Of a stretch of 64,000 nucleotides of DNA, positions 34,422 through 42,584 are shown in pieces. The notes beneath the pieces were generated by a model. The model was not told the DNA's origin, made no database searches, and was given only the letters and a program-made list of their open reading frames with translations. The position numbers and the translations under genes were made by a program. The stretch comes from CAVQBP01 sp963782475 (GTDB lineage: Bacteria; Bacteroidota; Ignavibacteria; Ignavibacteriales; Ignavibacteriaceae): positions 1-64,000 of the forward strand of contig CAWAJW010000016.1 of the NCBI GenBank assembly GCA_963782475.1. Reading direction: 5' to 3'. Position 1 is the first letter of the stretch; each line of letters begins with the position of its first letter.

Positions 34422-35216
34422 TTATTTTTTCTTTTGATGGTTGTTGCAGAAATAAGAAGATCTCCCACCTATTGTTTGCTTTTTAATTTTCCCGCTGCAT
34501 TTCGGACAGTCCGCACCATTTTTTCTATTCTCAACCAGGTAAGTTTTTGGAAGCTCATCCGGTTCCGCATTTACAGAAATAGCTTTTTTTAATACTGAAT
34601 TCATCTTATGATAAATATTTTTTAAATCATTTTCTTTCAATTTTTTTATATTTGCTGCCGGATGTATACCGGCCTGGAAAAGGATTTCATCTGAATAAAT
34701 ATTTCCAATCCCCGCTAAAATATTTTGGTTCATTAAAGCTGATTTTATCGATCCGCTTCTATTATTAAAAAGTTTATAAAAATCTTTAAGATTTAATTTA
34801 TCTTCAAGAGGATCAATCCCCAGCCTTTTTTTCTTAATATATCCTCCGATATCATCAATAAGATCAACTTTCCCAAGCATCCTGGTGCAATCATATGCCA
34901 GATGGTATCCGTTGTTAAAATTGAATAATAATCTCACATGTCCTGGAGCTTCTTCCTGTTTTTTAAAATATTTAAGATAACCTGTCATTCCAAAATGCAT
35001 CGTAATCCATTTGTCGTCGGATAATTTTACAAAAAGGTTTTTACCATGTCTTTTTGTAGATTTAAATTTCGCACCTTTTAGCTCTCTTTTTAATCTAACA
35101 GAATTAACTTTCCCAAGAATCTTTGTATTTCTAACTTCTGCAGAATTTATCTTTTTATTCAGTGAAGTTGAGTCCATATATTTCCTAAAAGATTCTACAT
35201 CTGGTAATTCCGGCAT
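34422..35216 (-). CDS. mutM: Fpg/Nei-type DNA glycosylase
   Basis: A 264-residue base-excision DNA glycosylase/AP lyase. It opens with PELPDVE, whose first Pro becomes the catalytic N-terminus after Met removal and whose Glu3 is conserved. THFGMTGYL-type sequence (MHFGMTGYLKYF), AGIGNIYSDEILFQAGIHP and the C-terminal zinc-finger region follow. In the finger the ligands read CPKC then FCNNH, so the fourth Cys of the usual CX2C-CX2C is replaced by His, or the finger is altered. It removes oxidised bases such as 8-oxoguanine or oxidised pyrimidines; Fpg against Nei specificity is not decided. Confidence 0.9.
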   Translation of the reverse strand: MPELPDVESFRKYMDSTSLNKKINSAEVRNTKILGKVNSVRLKRELKGAKFKSTKRHGKNLFVKLSDDKWITMHFGMTGYLKYFKKQEEAPGHVRLLFNFNNGYHLAYDCTRMLGKVDLIDDIGGYIKKKRLGIDPLEDKLNLKDFYKLFNNRSGSIKSALMNQNILAGIGNIYSDEILFQAGIHPAANIKKLKENDLKNIYHKMNSVLKKAISVNAEPDELPKTYLVENRKNGADCPKCSGKIKKQTIGGRSSYFCNNHQKKK

Positions 35217-35680
35217 ACTGTTTCCTTCTTATTATTTTAAAAGTATTAGTTGTTTATTCTGCAAATTTTAATCTTATGTCAAATACTCCTAAATTTTCAA
35301 TTCAAAATATTTAACCTTATGAAATGCCTTTTTTTTAGGTTGAATATAAAAATTAGTTATAAGAGATCATGTGAATATTGATACTATTATATGATCCACA
35401 TCCTGGAAATAGTTGATTACAAGTTGATCTTGTCACAAACTATTAAGAAACTGGATGGAGCTAAAGCTTTAATATAATTGTTGATAAATTGATTGAATGG
35501 TTAAACTGTGATAGTTTTGCTTCCCAAAACTTTATTATCAAAATTCTGAATCAATAAATACATAGTTTAAGCTGGAACATTTTTCTTTTTTTGGGGAGAT
35601 TAAAAAAACCCGCTTTTATTAGCGGGCTTTTGGATTTAATACCTATGAATGTTTAGATTAATTTTAATAAAACTTAGCAG
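35217..35680. other. 464-bp spacer without a gene
   Basis: No coding frame or RNA gene is recognised. It lies between the fpg start and the gpmA stop, contains a clear terminator at 35602-35631, and presumably also holds the promoter of the fpg-PRC unit, which I cannot assign. Confidence 0.6.
35602..35631 (-). terminator. Intrinsic terminator after gpmA
   Basis: CCCGC (35609-35613) and GCGGG (35622-35626) form a GC stem with an A-run to the left and CTTTT to the right, so it can act in both directions. On the minus strand it lies ~50 bases after the gpmA stop and is followed by a T-run. Confidence 0.8.
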
Positions 35681-36427
35681 CTATTTGGCTTTTCCCTGGT
35701 TTGCGACAGCTTTGGCTTTACGTTCTATTTCAGCCGAATCACCTAAATAATAATGTTTAATAGGCTTCAGCTTATCATCCAGTTCATAAATTAATGGTAC
35801 TCCTGTCGGAATATTTAATCCGACAATTTCTTCATCGGGAATATTATCCAAATATTTTACTAAAGCTCTTAAACTGTTTCCGTGGGCAGCAATTAATACT
35901 TTTTTACCGGTTTTTATAGTGGGTTCTATAGTATTCTTCCAATAGGGAAGGAAACGGCTAACAGTATCCTTCAGGCATTCTGTTAAAGGTAATTCTTTTT
36001 CAGAAAGATTTTTATATCTAGGATCTTTGCCGGGATATCTGTCATCCTTTTTTTCGAGCGCTGGCGGCCGAATATCATAGCTTCTTCTCCAAATGTGCAC
36101 CTGATCATCGCCGTATTTTGCCGCTGTTTCTGCTTTGTTTAATCCCTGCAATGCACCGTAATGCCGTTCATTCAATCTCCATGATCTTTCAACCGGTATC
36201 CACATTAAGTCGAGTTCATCAAGAACACTCCACAATGTTCTAATGGCACGTTTTAGAACAGATGTATATGCAATATCAAAAGCATATCCTTCCGCTTTTA
36301 ATAATTCTCCTCCTTTTTTTGCTTCCTGCTTTCCCTGCTCGGATAGATCGACGTCTGTCCAGCCTGTAAATAAATTTTCTTTATTCCATATACTTTCGCC
36401 ATGTCTGATTAAAACTAATTTGATCAT
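35681..36427 (-). CDS. gpmA: 2,3-bisphosphoglycerate-dependent phosphoglycerate mutase
   Basis: GpmA interconverts 3- and 2-phosphoglycerate in glycolysis and gluconeogenesis. The 248 residues begin KLVLIRHGESIWNKENLFTGW with the catalytic His in RHGES. SWRLNERHYGALQGLNKAE and LIAAHGNSLRALVKYLD (second catalytic His) complete the family pattern. A strong AAAGGAG ribosome site lies before the ATG, and an intrinsic terminator follows, so this is a single-gene unit. Confidence 0.96.
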   Translation of the reverse strand: MIKLVLIRHGESIWNKENLFTGWTDVDLSEQGKQEAKKGGELLKAEGYAFDIAYTSVLKRAIRTLWSVLDELDLMWIPVERSWRLNERHYGALQGLNKAETAAKYGDDQVHIWRRSYDIRPPALEKKDDRYPGKDPRYKNLSEKELPLTECLKDTVSRFLPYWKNTIEPTIKTGKKVLIAAHGNSLRALVKYLDNIPDEEIVGLNIPTGVPLIYELDDKLKPIKHYYLGDSAEIERKAKAVANQGKAK

Positions 36428-36622
36428 TTATGCTCCTTTATCAACAATATTAAAAAATTCAGTTTCAAATTTAATAATAATTTGAACTATAAAGAGAGGA
36501 ATAACTAATATAAAATATATCTCCCAGGATCTGGCTGAACAAATTTTTTTTCATATTTCACTTTTTGAATTATATTTAAATATTGTTTTTCCGGTTAAAA
36601 CCAGAAACAAAAAGGGAGTCAA

Positions 36623-36961
36623 ATGAAATATTTAATCTTAATTGTTTGTATCTTTTCTGCATGCATAATAGCCCAGACAAAGACTGATGATGAAATTAAT
36701 AGTGCCTTTCAAAATGCAAAAAAAGGAATCTACTGGGCTTTAGCAAATATTCCTGAGAAAAAATCACGAATAACAAATGACCTGATATTTGACGATAAAT
36801 TATACTGCAAAGTTAAGCTAGATAAAAAAATCAACGGGGTAAAAATCGAATCAAAAGGGCTCTTCAATTCTAACGTGGTAACGGTAATAATTTATAAATC
36901 GAATGACAGTTTAAAAGAGGAAGGGTTTATTAAAAGCAATTCAAAAGAAGAAAAAAATTGA
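36623..36961 (+). CDS. Small exported protein, unknown
   Basis: A 112-residue protein with a signal peptide (KYLILIVCIFSACIIAQT; the cysteine could also be a lipobox-like site, SACIIA). The mature part is ~95 residues and lysine-rich with a short beta-type region (LYCKVKLDKKINGVKIESKG). I do not recognise a family. AAAGGGAG precedes the ATG. A promoter for the following M20 gene lies just downstream, so the two are probably separate units. Confidence 0.6.
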   Translation: MKYLILIVCIFSACIIAQTKTDDEINSAFQNAKKGIYWALANIPEKKSRITNDLIFDDKLYCKVKLDKKINGVKIESKGLFNSNVVTVIIYKSNDSLKEEGFIKSNSKEEKN

Positions 36962-37003
36962 TCCAATTTTTATATCCAAGAACAAATTTAAATAATTTAT
37001 TTC

Positions 37004-37032
37004 TTGACATAGAAATTATTTTTAAGTAAACT
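37004..37032 (+). promoter_or_regulatory. Sigma-70-like promoter for the M20 peptidase gene
   Basis: TTGACA (37004-37009) and TAAACT (37027-37032), with a 17-base spacer, lie 45 bases before the M20 start codon. The first of two palindromic sites overlaps the -10 end, a layout typical of repression. Confidence 0.5.
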
Positions 37033-37047
37033 GTAAAAAATATTACA
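37032..37047. promoter_or_regulatory. Operator-like palindrome 1 (TGTAA-N6-TTACA)
   Basis: TGTAA-AAAATA-TTACA directly follows the -10 element. Its twin begins exactly 30 bases later, about three helical turns. The geometry fits a dimeric regulator of the RpiR/HexR or CRP/FNR kind. Confidence 0.55.
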
Positions 37048-37061
37048 TTTCTTTTATTTAC

Positions 37062-37077
37062 TGTAACAATAATTACA
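37062..37077. promoter_or_regulatory. Operator-like palindrome 2 (TGTAA-N6-TTACA)
   Basis: TGTAA-CAATAA-TTACA ends on the base before the ATG at 37078, in the ribosome-site region. No Shine-Dalgarno sequence is seen there. A bound protein could block transcription near the start; the role is inferred from layout. Confidence 0.55.
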
Positions 37078-38172
37078 ATGAATGATTCCCGGATAATAGA
37101 TATTTTTTTGAACGTGATAAGAATTGATGCAAGATCCGGAAATGAAAAACCTCTCGCTGATTTTATAAAAAAATTTATTGCAGACCTTGACTACCGTTTG
37201 GTTGAGGATAAGTCAAAATCTAAATCCGGAAGTAATTCCGGGAATTTAATTTGTAAATATGGAAGCGGCGGAGATTTCGTGATGCTTTCACACATGGATA
37301 CCGCAAGATCAACAAAGGAAGTTAAGCCTGCAATAAGCGGTAATAAAATTAAATCTGATGAAAACACTGTCCTTGGTGTTGACAATAGGGCCGGTGTAGC
37401 CGTCTTGTTATTCATATTAGAAAAAATATTTACGGAAAAAATTCCTGCGAGGGATTTTACCGTTGCATTTACAACTTGTGAAGAAACGACTTTGGCAGGA
37501 TCAAAAAATTTAAATTTGAGCAAAAAGATTAAAATGGGTTTTGTATTTGATTCTTCGCACCGTCCTGGAAATTTTATCAATTCAGCCTGCGGTTCTATGG
37601 GCTTCAAAATAATTGTTAATGGTAAAGCTTCTCATTCGGGAATTGCACCGGAAAAAGGGATCAATTCAATTGAGGCTGTTGCAAAAGCAATTAGTAAAAT
37701 TAAACAAGGACGCCTGGATAATGAGACAACAATTAATATTGGTAAAATTTCAGGCGGTTCCGCTGTTAATGTAGTTCCCGAACAAACAATAATTGAAGGT
37801 GAAGTTAGATCTTTTAATGCTTTGAAAGTAGAAAAAATTATTAAGCGTATAAGAGATGTTTTTAAGATCGAATCCAGGAAAATATCTGCCGGATTAAAAT
37901 TTAACTCTGAGTGGGATTTTAAACCATATTCTATTTCTAAGGATAAGGGAGTGTATATCGAAACCATTAGTACTCTTAAAAAAGCTGGATTAAAACCTAC
38001 GCCGAGGATTTCATTGGGCGGCAGTGATGCAAATTCATTAAATGCCAGGAATATTCCATCAGTAAACCTGGGAATAGGAGCACAAAATCCACACTCAAAC
38101 GAAGAGTTTATTTTTATAGAAGATCTTTATAAAAGCGCCGAAATTGCGCTGGAATTAATTAAACAAAATTAA
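37078..38172 (+). CDS. M20-family metallopeptidase
   Basis: A 364-residue cytoplasmic zinc peptidase of the M20 clan (PepT/DapE-like). LSHMDTA gives the first metal His and catalytic Asp, LGVDNRAG the bridging Asp, TCEETTLAG the catalytic Glu pair, FDSSHRPG another Asp ligand, and NPHSNEEF the last His. A lid domain starting GSMGFKIIVNGKASHSG lies in the middle. It probably splits small peptides. It heads a plus-strand locus: cyanophycinase starts 8 bases after its stop, so beta-Asp-Arg dipeptides are a possible substrate. Two palindromes cover its promoter and start region. Confidence 0.88.
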   Translation: MNDSRIIDIFLNVIRIDARSGNEKPLADFIKKFIADLDYRLVEDKSKSKSGSNSGNLICKYGSGGDFVMLSHMDTARSTKEVKPAISGNKIKSDENTVLGVDNRAGVAVLLFILEKIFTEKIPARDFTVAFTTCEETTLAGSKNLNLSKKIKMGFVFDSSHRPGNFINSACGSMGFKIIVNGKASHSGIAPEKGINSIEAVAKAISKIKQGRLDNETTINIGKISGGSAVNVVPEQTIIEGEVRSFNALKVEKIIKRIRDVFKIESRKISAGLKFNSEWDFKPYSISKDKGVYIETISTLKKAGLKPTPRISLGGSDANSLNARNIPSVNLGIGAQNPHSNEEFIFIEDLYKSAEIALELIKQN

Positions 38173-38180
38173 AGGAACAT

Positions 38181-39038
38181 ATGAAATTATTTACAAACCT
38201 GGTTTTAATAGTTCTGTTATTATTTAGCTTCTCTTTTTCTCAAACAAAAGGGCATCTATTAATAATCGGCGGAGGGAAAAAACCACTTTATATGATGCAG
38301 AAATTTATTGAACTTGCCGGAGGCAGCAAAGCAAAAATAATGGTCATTCCAAATGCATCTAGTGTTCCGTTAGAGGAATATGGTTATGAAAAGGAAGAAT
38401 TTGTAAATGCCGGTTGCAAAAGCATTAATTGCTTGTTTTGCAATACAGAGCAGGCAAATGCTGACAGCAATATTGAAAAATTAAAAAATATTACCGGCAT
38501 TTATTTTTCCGGCGGCGATCAAAGCCGGCTAACTCACGATTTGCTTGGTACAAAACTTTTATCAATGATTAAACAAATATATAACAAAGGCGGAGTTGTG
38601 GGAGGTACGAGTGCCGGAGCTGCAGTTATGAGCAGGGTTATGATAACAGGTAATGAATTGTTGAACAAGGATTCTTCAAGTGCATTTATTTCAATTGAAA
38701 AAAATAATATTGAAACGAAAGAAGGGTTTGGGTTTATAACAAAAGCTATTATTGATCAACATTTTCTAAAAAGGAAAAGACATAATAGATTAATCAGTGT
38801 TGTTCTAGAGCATCCCGATTTAGTTGGAGTAGCAATCGATGAATCTACTTCAATTATTGTTAGTCCTGATCATACATTTAGGGTCTTGGGTGAAAACCAG
38901 GTTTTAATTTTAGATGCATCAAAAGCAAGGAATATCAGTACCGATAAAAACGGGAATTTATCCGGTTATGACTTAAGGATGCATTTATTAAAATCGGGTG
39001 AAGGATATAACCTGGATACAAAATCGGTTTTTGAATGA
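38181..39038 (+). CDS. Secreted cyanophycinase-like serine peptidase (S51)
   Basis: A 285-residue protein with a signal peptide (LFTNLVLIVLLLFSFSFSQ). The mature enzyme opens KGHLLIIGGGKKPLYM and has YFSGGDQSRLTHDLLG, the nucleophile elbow GGTSAGAAVMS and ITKAIIDQHFLKRKRHNRL, all features of the cyanophycinase group of family S51. Cyanophycinases hydrolyse the arginine/aspartate storage polymer to beta-Asp-Arg. Export suggests action on polymer released by other cells, such as cyanobacteria, but other beta-linked peptides are possible. AAAGGAA lies before the ATG. Its stop overlaps the transporter start by 4 bases. Confidence 0.88.
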   Translation: MKLFTNLVLIVLLLFSFSFSQTKGHLLIIGGGKKPLYMMQKFIELAGGSKAKIMVIPNASSVPLEEYGYEKEEFVNAGCKSINCLFCNTEQANADSNIEKLKNITGIYFSGGDQSRLTHDLLGTKLLSMIKQIYNKGGVVGGTSAGAAVMSRVMITGNELLNKDSSSAFISIEKNNIETKEGFGFITKAIIDQHFLKRKRHNRLISVVLEHPDLVGVAIDESTSIIVSPDHTFRVLGENQVLILDASKARNISTDKNGNLSGYDLRMHLLKSGEGYNLDTKSVFE

Positions 39039-40435
39039 AGCTGACAAAATTAAAAATACCGAATACATTCATAATAATTTTTTCTTTACTTATTATCATC
39101 GCAATTCTAACCTGGATTATTCCAAGCGGCGAGTATACCAGGATAAAAATAAACGGTAAAGAAGAAGTTGTAAGCAATTCTTTTAAGTATGTTCAAGGTA
39201 ATCCTCAAGGCTTTGGCGACATTTTAATGGCTCCCATCAGAGGATTTGTTGATGCATCATTGATAATCGGGTTAGTTTTTATTGTAGGAGGTGCATTTTC
39301 GGTATTTCAAAAAACCAAAGCTGTTGACTCAGTAATAATGGGGATAGCAAAAGCTCATAACAATTCAAAGGCTCTTAGAATTTTATTAATTCCGATTTTT
39401 ATGGTAATCTTTTCTTTGGCCGGGGCAATTTTCGGAATGAGTGAAGAAGTAATTCCTTTTATTCTCATTTTTGTACCATTAGCTTTAGCATTAGGCTATG
39501 ATACAATAACAGGTATTGCTATTCCTTTTGTAGGAGCAGGGGCCGGGTTTGCAGGTGCTTTTTTTAATCCTTTTACGGTGGGCATTGCTCAAGAAATTGC
39601 CGGGCTTCCTCTTTTTTCGGGTTTGGTATACAGAGCAATTATATGGTTTATTACCACCTCAGCAGCGATTATTTTTGTTTTGGTTTATGCAAAAAAAATT
39701 AGAAAAAATCCTGAAAAAAGTATTTCTTATAAGGCGGATTTAGAAAAAAGAAAAAATATTGACCTGTCGGAAATTCATACATTTAACGGAATTTCCGTGA
39801 GACATAAATTAGTAATTATTTCTTTTTTAACCGGCCTGGGGGTTTTAATATTCGGGGTTTTAAAATATCAATGGTTTATTGAAGAGCTTGCCGCAGTTTT
39901 TCTTATTACAGGAATAGCGGTAGGGTTAGTGGGTGGTTTGAATTTAAATCAAATTACAGAATCATTCATAAAGGGAGCAAAAGATTTAGTCGGAACAGCA
40001 TTAATCATCGGGCTAGCCAGGGGGATTTTAATCTTATCGAAAGATGGAAAAATAATCGATTCAATTCTTTTCTCTCTTTCAGCTCCAATATCAAACTTTC
40101 ATCCGGTAATTTCTGCACAGGCTATGTTCATTGTTCAAACAATGCTGAATTTCTTTGTCCCTTCCGGGAGCGGTCAGGCAGTATTAACAATGCCAATTAT
40201 GGCTCCGTTATCGGATTTAGTGAATGTAACCCGTCAAACAGCGGTTCTTGCTTTTCAATTTGGAGATGGATTCAGCAACATGATTATTCCTACATCTGCT
40301 GTTACAATGGGAGTTTTATCGCTGGCTGAAATTCCGTGGGAAAAATGGGCCCGATGGATACTCCCGCTGGAAATAATTTTTTTGTTTTTAGGTCTGATGC
40401 TTTTAATCCCTCCCTGTCTTTTAAATTGGAGATAA
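39035..40435 (+). CDS. YfcC/ArcD-type carboxylate or amino-acid transporter
   Basis: A 466-residue inner-membrane protein of the YfcC family (C4-dicarboxylate/basic amino acid anaerobic carrier group) with about 11-12 membrane segments. Hallmarks are TWIIPSGEYTR near the N-terminus, IFGMSEEVIPFILIFVPLAL, GAGAGFAGAFFNPFTVGIAQ and, near the end, FFVPSGSGQAVLTMPIMAPL. It overlaps cyanophycinase by ATGA and is therefore coupled to it, so dipeptide, aspartate or arginine uptake is the natural guess. The substrate cannot be read from the sequence. Confidence 0.85.
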   Translation: MKLTKLKIPNTFIIIFSLLIIIAILTWIIPSGEYTRIKINGKEEVVSNSFKYVQGNPQGFGDILMAPIRGFVDASLIIGLVFIVGGAFSVFQKTKAVDSVIMGIAKAHNNSKALRILLIPIFMVIFSLAGAIFGMSEEVIPFILIFVPLALALGYDTITGIAIPFVGAGAGFAGAFFNPFTVGIAQEIAGLPLFSGLVYRAIIWFITTSAAIIFVLVYAKKIRKNPEKSISYKADLEKRKNIDLSEIHTFNGISVRHKLVIISFLTGLGVLIFGVLKYQWFIEELAAVFLITGIAVGLVGGLNLNQITESFIKGAKDLVGTALIIGLARGILILSKDGKIIDSILFSLSAPISNFHPVISAQAMFIVQTMLNFFVPSGSGQAVLTMPIMAPLSDLVNVTRQTAVLAFQFGDGFSNMIIPTSAVTMGVLSLAEIPWEKWARWILPLEIIFLFLGLMLLIPPCLLNWR

Positions 40436-40474
40436 ACAATAATGATTATTCATTAATAAATAGAAGGTGGCAAA

Positions 40475-41596
40475 ATGAAAAGAACATTACTTTTAATTCT
40501 GTTTTTGTGCTGTTTATTTTGTTTAAGTAATACTGTTTTTGCACAGGTAGATCTTTACCTTGACAACATTAATGTCTATGTATCCTCCTTTGGAAGAATT
40601 TCATTGTATACTCTGCCGGATACTATAGAGCAAATTGATAGAATTAGTGTTTTGGTCGAAAGCGGCCCAAATGAAGTTTTTGATTACTATAATGATCAAG
40701 ATGTAGAAGATTCAACTACTTTAATTGATCCCCCTACCTGGGGAGATTATGAAATCTACGGTTCTTATAATAATAATTATTCGGGCCTTCCGCCTAATAT
40801 TTTATTTAAACAGAATGTGTACTGCTGGAAAGACGGAAATTATGCAATTATAAAGTACACTTTTATTAATAGGGAAGATAGTACAATCGATGCAATTCTT
40901 GGTTTGGATTTAGTACCGCAGGTAGAAGATAGTTTTTCAGGCGGAGATACTGTTGTGTACTCTTCCAGTGATAAAATCGTCTCCGTCAAAAAAACTGAGG
41001 CTGTCGGCTTTAAAGTTCTGTCTGAAGATATAAAAAACATGAGTATGTTCCTTTACTATGGTGATTATCGAAATGATTCTGTTTACTATGAATTAATGAC
41101 TTCAGGTGTAAGGGATTCTTTATTCATTACTGATCCGAACGATCCTAACGTAGATGATCCTGTAATAATCCCTTCATTCAATTCCAGGAAAATTGCATCC
41201 GGTGATTCTGCTGTTCTTTATGTTGCAATAGCTTATGGCGCTGATAAGGCAGAAATGAAAGCGAGCATTGCATCTGCGGAAGAAAAATACGCTTCAATTA
41301 CGAAGGTTCTTGATTATAAAAATATAAATCCCTCGTCATTTAGTTTAGAACAGAATTATCCTAACCCATTTAATCCAAGCACTATTATTTCATTTAATTT
41401 ACCTTCAAGTGAATTCGTGACTCTTAAAGTGTTCAATGCATTGGGTCAGGAAGTTGAGGAATTAGTTAACAAGGAATTAGCAGCAGGAATTTACTCTTAC
41501 AGATTTGAAGCTGGTCATCTCGCAAGTGGAATATACTTTTATCAGATTAATGCAGGGAATATTTCCCAAACAAAAAAAATGTTGCTGCTGAAATAG
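40475..41596 (+). CDS. Secreted protein with T9SS type A sorting domain
   Basis: A 373-residue exported protein. The signal peptide (RTLLLILFLCCLFCLSNTVFA) is followed by ~270 residues of beta-type sequence that I do not recognise (YLDNINVYVSSFGRISLYTL near its start). Residues ~290-373 form a T9SS sorting domain: SLEQNYPNPFNPSTIISFNL, LKVFNALGQEVEELV, SGIYFYQINAG and a MLLLK end. AAGGTGG precedes the ATG. It lies within the peptide-use locus and may bind or process the same substrate on the cell surface. A hairpin follows its stop. Confidence 0.82.
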   Translation: MKRTLLLILFLCCLFCLSNTVFAQVDLYLDNINVYVSSFGRISLYTLPDTIEQIDRISVLVESGPNEVFDYYNDQDVEDSTTLIDPPTWGDYEIYGSYNNNYSGLPPNILFKQNVYCWKDGNYAIIKYTFINREDSTIDAILGLDLVPQVEDSFSGGDTVVYSSSDKIVSVKKTEAVGFKVLSEDIKNMSMFLYYGDYRNDSVYYELMTSGVRDSLFITDPNDPNVDDPVIIPSFNSRKIASGDSAVLYVAIAYGADKAEMKASIASAEEKYASITKVLDYKNINPSSFSLEQNYPNPFNPSTIISFNLPSSEFVTLKVFNALGQEVEELVNKELAAGIYSYRFEAGHLASGIYFYQINAGNISQTKKMLLLK

Positions 41597-41636
41597 TGCT
41601 GTAAAATTAATTGAAGTTTTGCCCGCTAACTTATTC

Positions 41637-41669
41637 GGCAAAGGTCTGTATAAAAATGCAGGCCTTGCC
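41637..41669 (+). promoter_or_regulatory. Strong hairpin before the RpiR regulator gene
   Basis: GGCAAAGGTCTG (41637-41648) can pair with CAGGCCTTGCC (41659-41669) with one bulged A and a 10-base loop, ending 10 bases before the ATG at 41680. Only AT-rich sequence, not a T-run, follows, so it may be an attenuator or a translation-control hairpin. Confidence 0.5.
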
Positions 41670-41679
41670 TTAATTAAAA

Positions 41680-42537
41680 ATGGCCGGATATAAAGAAATA
41701 AAAGAAATAATCCAAAACAATTTTAACAATCTTCCAAAGAACCAAAGAAAGATTGCAGAATTTTTTATCGATAATTTTGATCGCATACCATTCTTAAATG
41801 TAAAGGCAGTTTCAAATGCTACATCTGCAAGTGTGGCGTCTATAGTAAGATTTGCTCAAAGAATCGGGTTTAACGGCTACAGTCAGTTAAAAGATGAAGT
41901 TGCAAATTCCCTTCAAGATCAATTAAGCAATAGGAAAATATTTCCTTTATTTAAATCCGATGAAAGTAAACAAGATATTTTAACATCAGTTGCCAACCTG
42001 GATATAAAAAATATTAATGAAACACTTAATATGATTGAGGCAGATAATTTTAATAAAACTGTAGATATTATCTTAAAATCTAAAAAAGTATATACTGCCG
42101 GGTTAGGTATTTCTTTTATACTTTCTGAAATCCTGGCCTATCAGCTAAACCAGGTTTTAATTGAAGCCCGGGCACTCAAACATGACTATTATAATTTTCA
42201 TGAACAAGCGGTTTTTCTTAACAAATCCGATTTAATAATTGCTTTTTCTTTTCCGCCGTATTCTAAGGAAACAATTGAAGTATCTAAGTATGCGCATGAG
42301 AAAAGTATAAAAGTTATATCGATAACAAATAAAGAAACTTCACCCATAACTTTTTATTCAACCGAAGTTTTGTTGGTTAAAAGTGAAAATATGTTATATA
42401 CAAATTCTTTTGCAGCTATATCTGTTCTTATAAATGCGATTGCAACCGCATGTGCTGTTAAGAATAAAACAAATGCTAAGAAAATTTTTGAAGAAGCTGT
42501 AAAATTCAGGCAAAGTCAGGATGTTATAATATCTTAG
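41680..42537 (+). CDS. MurR/RpiR family transcriptional regulator
   Basis: A 285-residue regulator. Residues ~1-78 form an RpiR-type helix-turn-helix (NLPKNQRKIAEFFIDNF then VSNATSASVASIVRFAQRIG). Residues ~120-260 form a SIS domain (KKVYTAGLGISFILSEILAY, LIIAFSFPPYSKETIEV, VISITNKETSPI) that normally binds phosphosugars. It is embedded in a peptidase/TonB locus. HexR, a member of this family, binds TGTAAT-type palindromes like the two before the M20 gene at 37032 and 37062, so it may be their regulator. The ligand is unknown. There is no ribosome site, and a hairpin lies just upstream. Confidence 0.88.
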   Translation: MAGYKEIKEIIQNNFNNLPKNQRKIAEFFIDNFDRIPFLNVKAVSNATSASVASIVRFAQRIGFNGYSQLKDEVANSLQDQLSNRKIFPLFKSDESKQDILTSVANLDIKNINETLNMIEADNFNKTVDIILKSKKVYTAGLGISFILSEILAYQLNQVLIEARALKHDYYNFHEQAVFLNKSDLIIAFSFPPYSKETIEVSKYAHEKSIKVISITNKETSPITFYSTEVLLVKSENMLYTNSFAAISVLINAIATACAVKNKTNAKKIFEEAVKFRQSQDVIIS

Positions 42538-42584
42538 GTGATTAAGCTGCGGAAATTTTGGCAAAAAATCGTTTGGGGTTTAAA

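Noticed and set aside
35400..35680. tRNA or other small RNA gene in the fpg-gpmA spacer
   Set aside because: No cloverleaf or T-loop (GTTCRANNC) could be found; only the terminator hairpin is convincing.
41637..41669. Intrinsic terminator after the T9SS protein gene
   Set aside because: The stem is good but no T-run follows and it lies directly before the regulator start, so it is listed as a regulatory hairpin instead.
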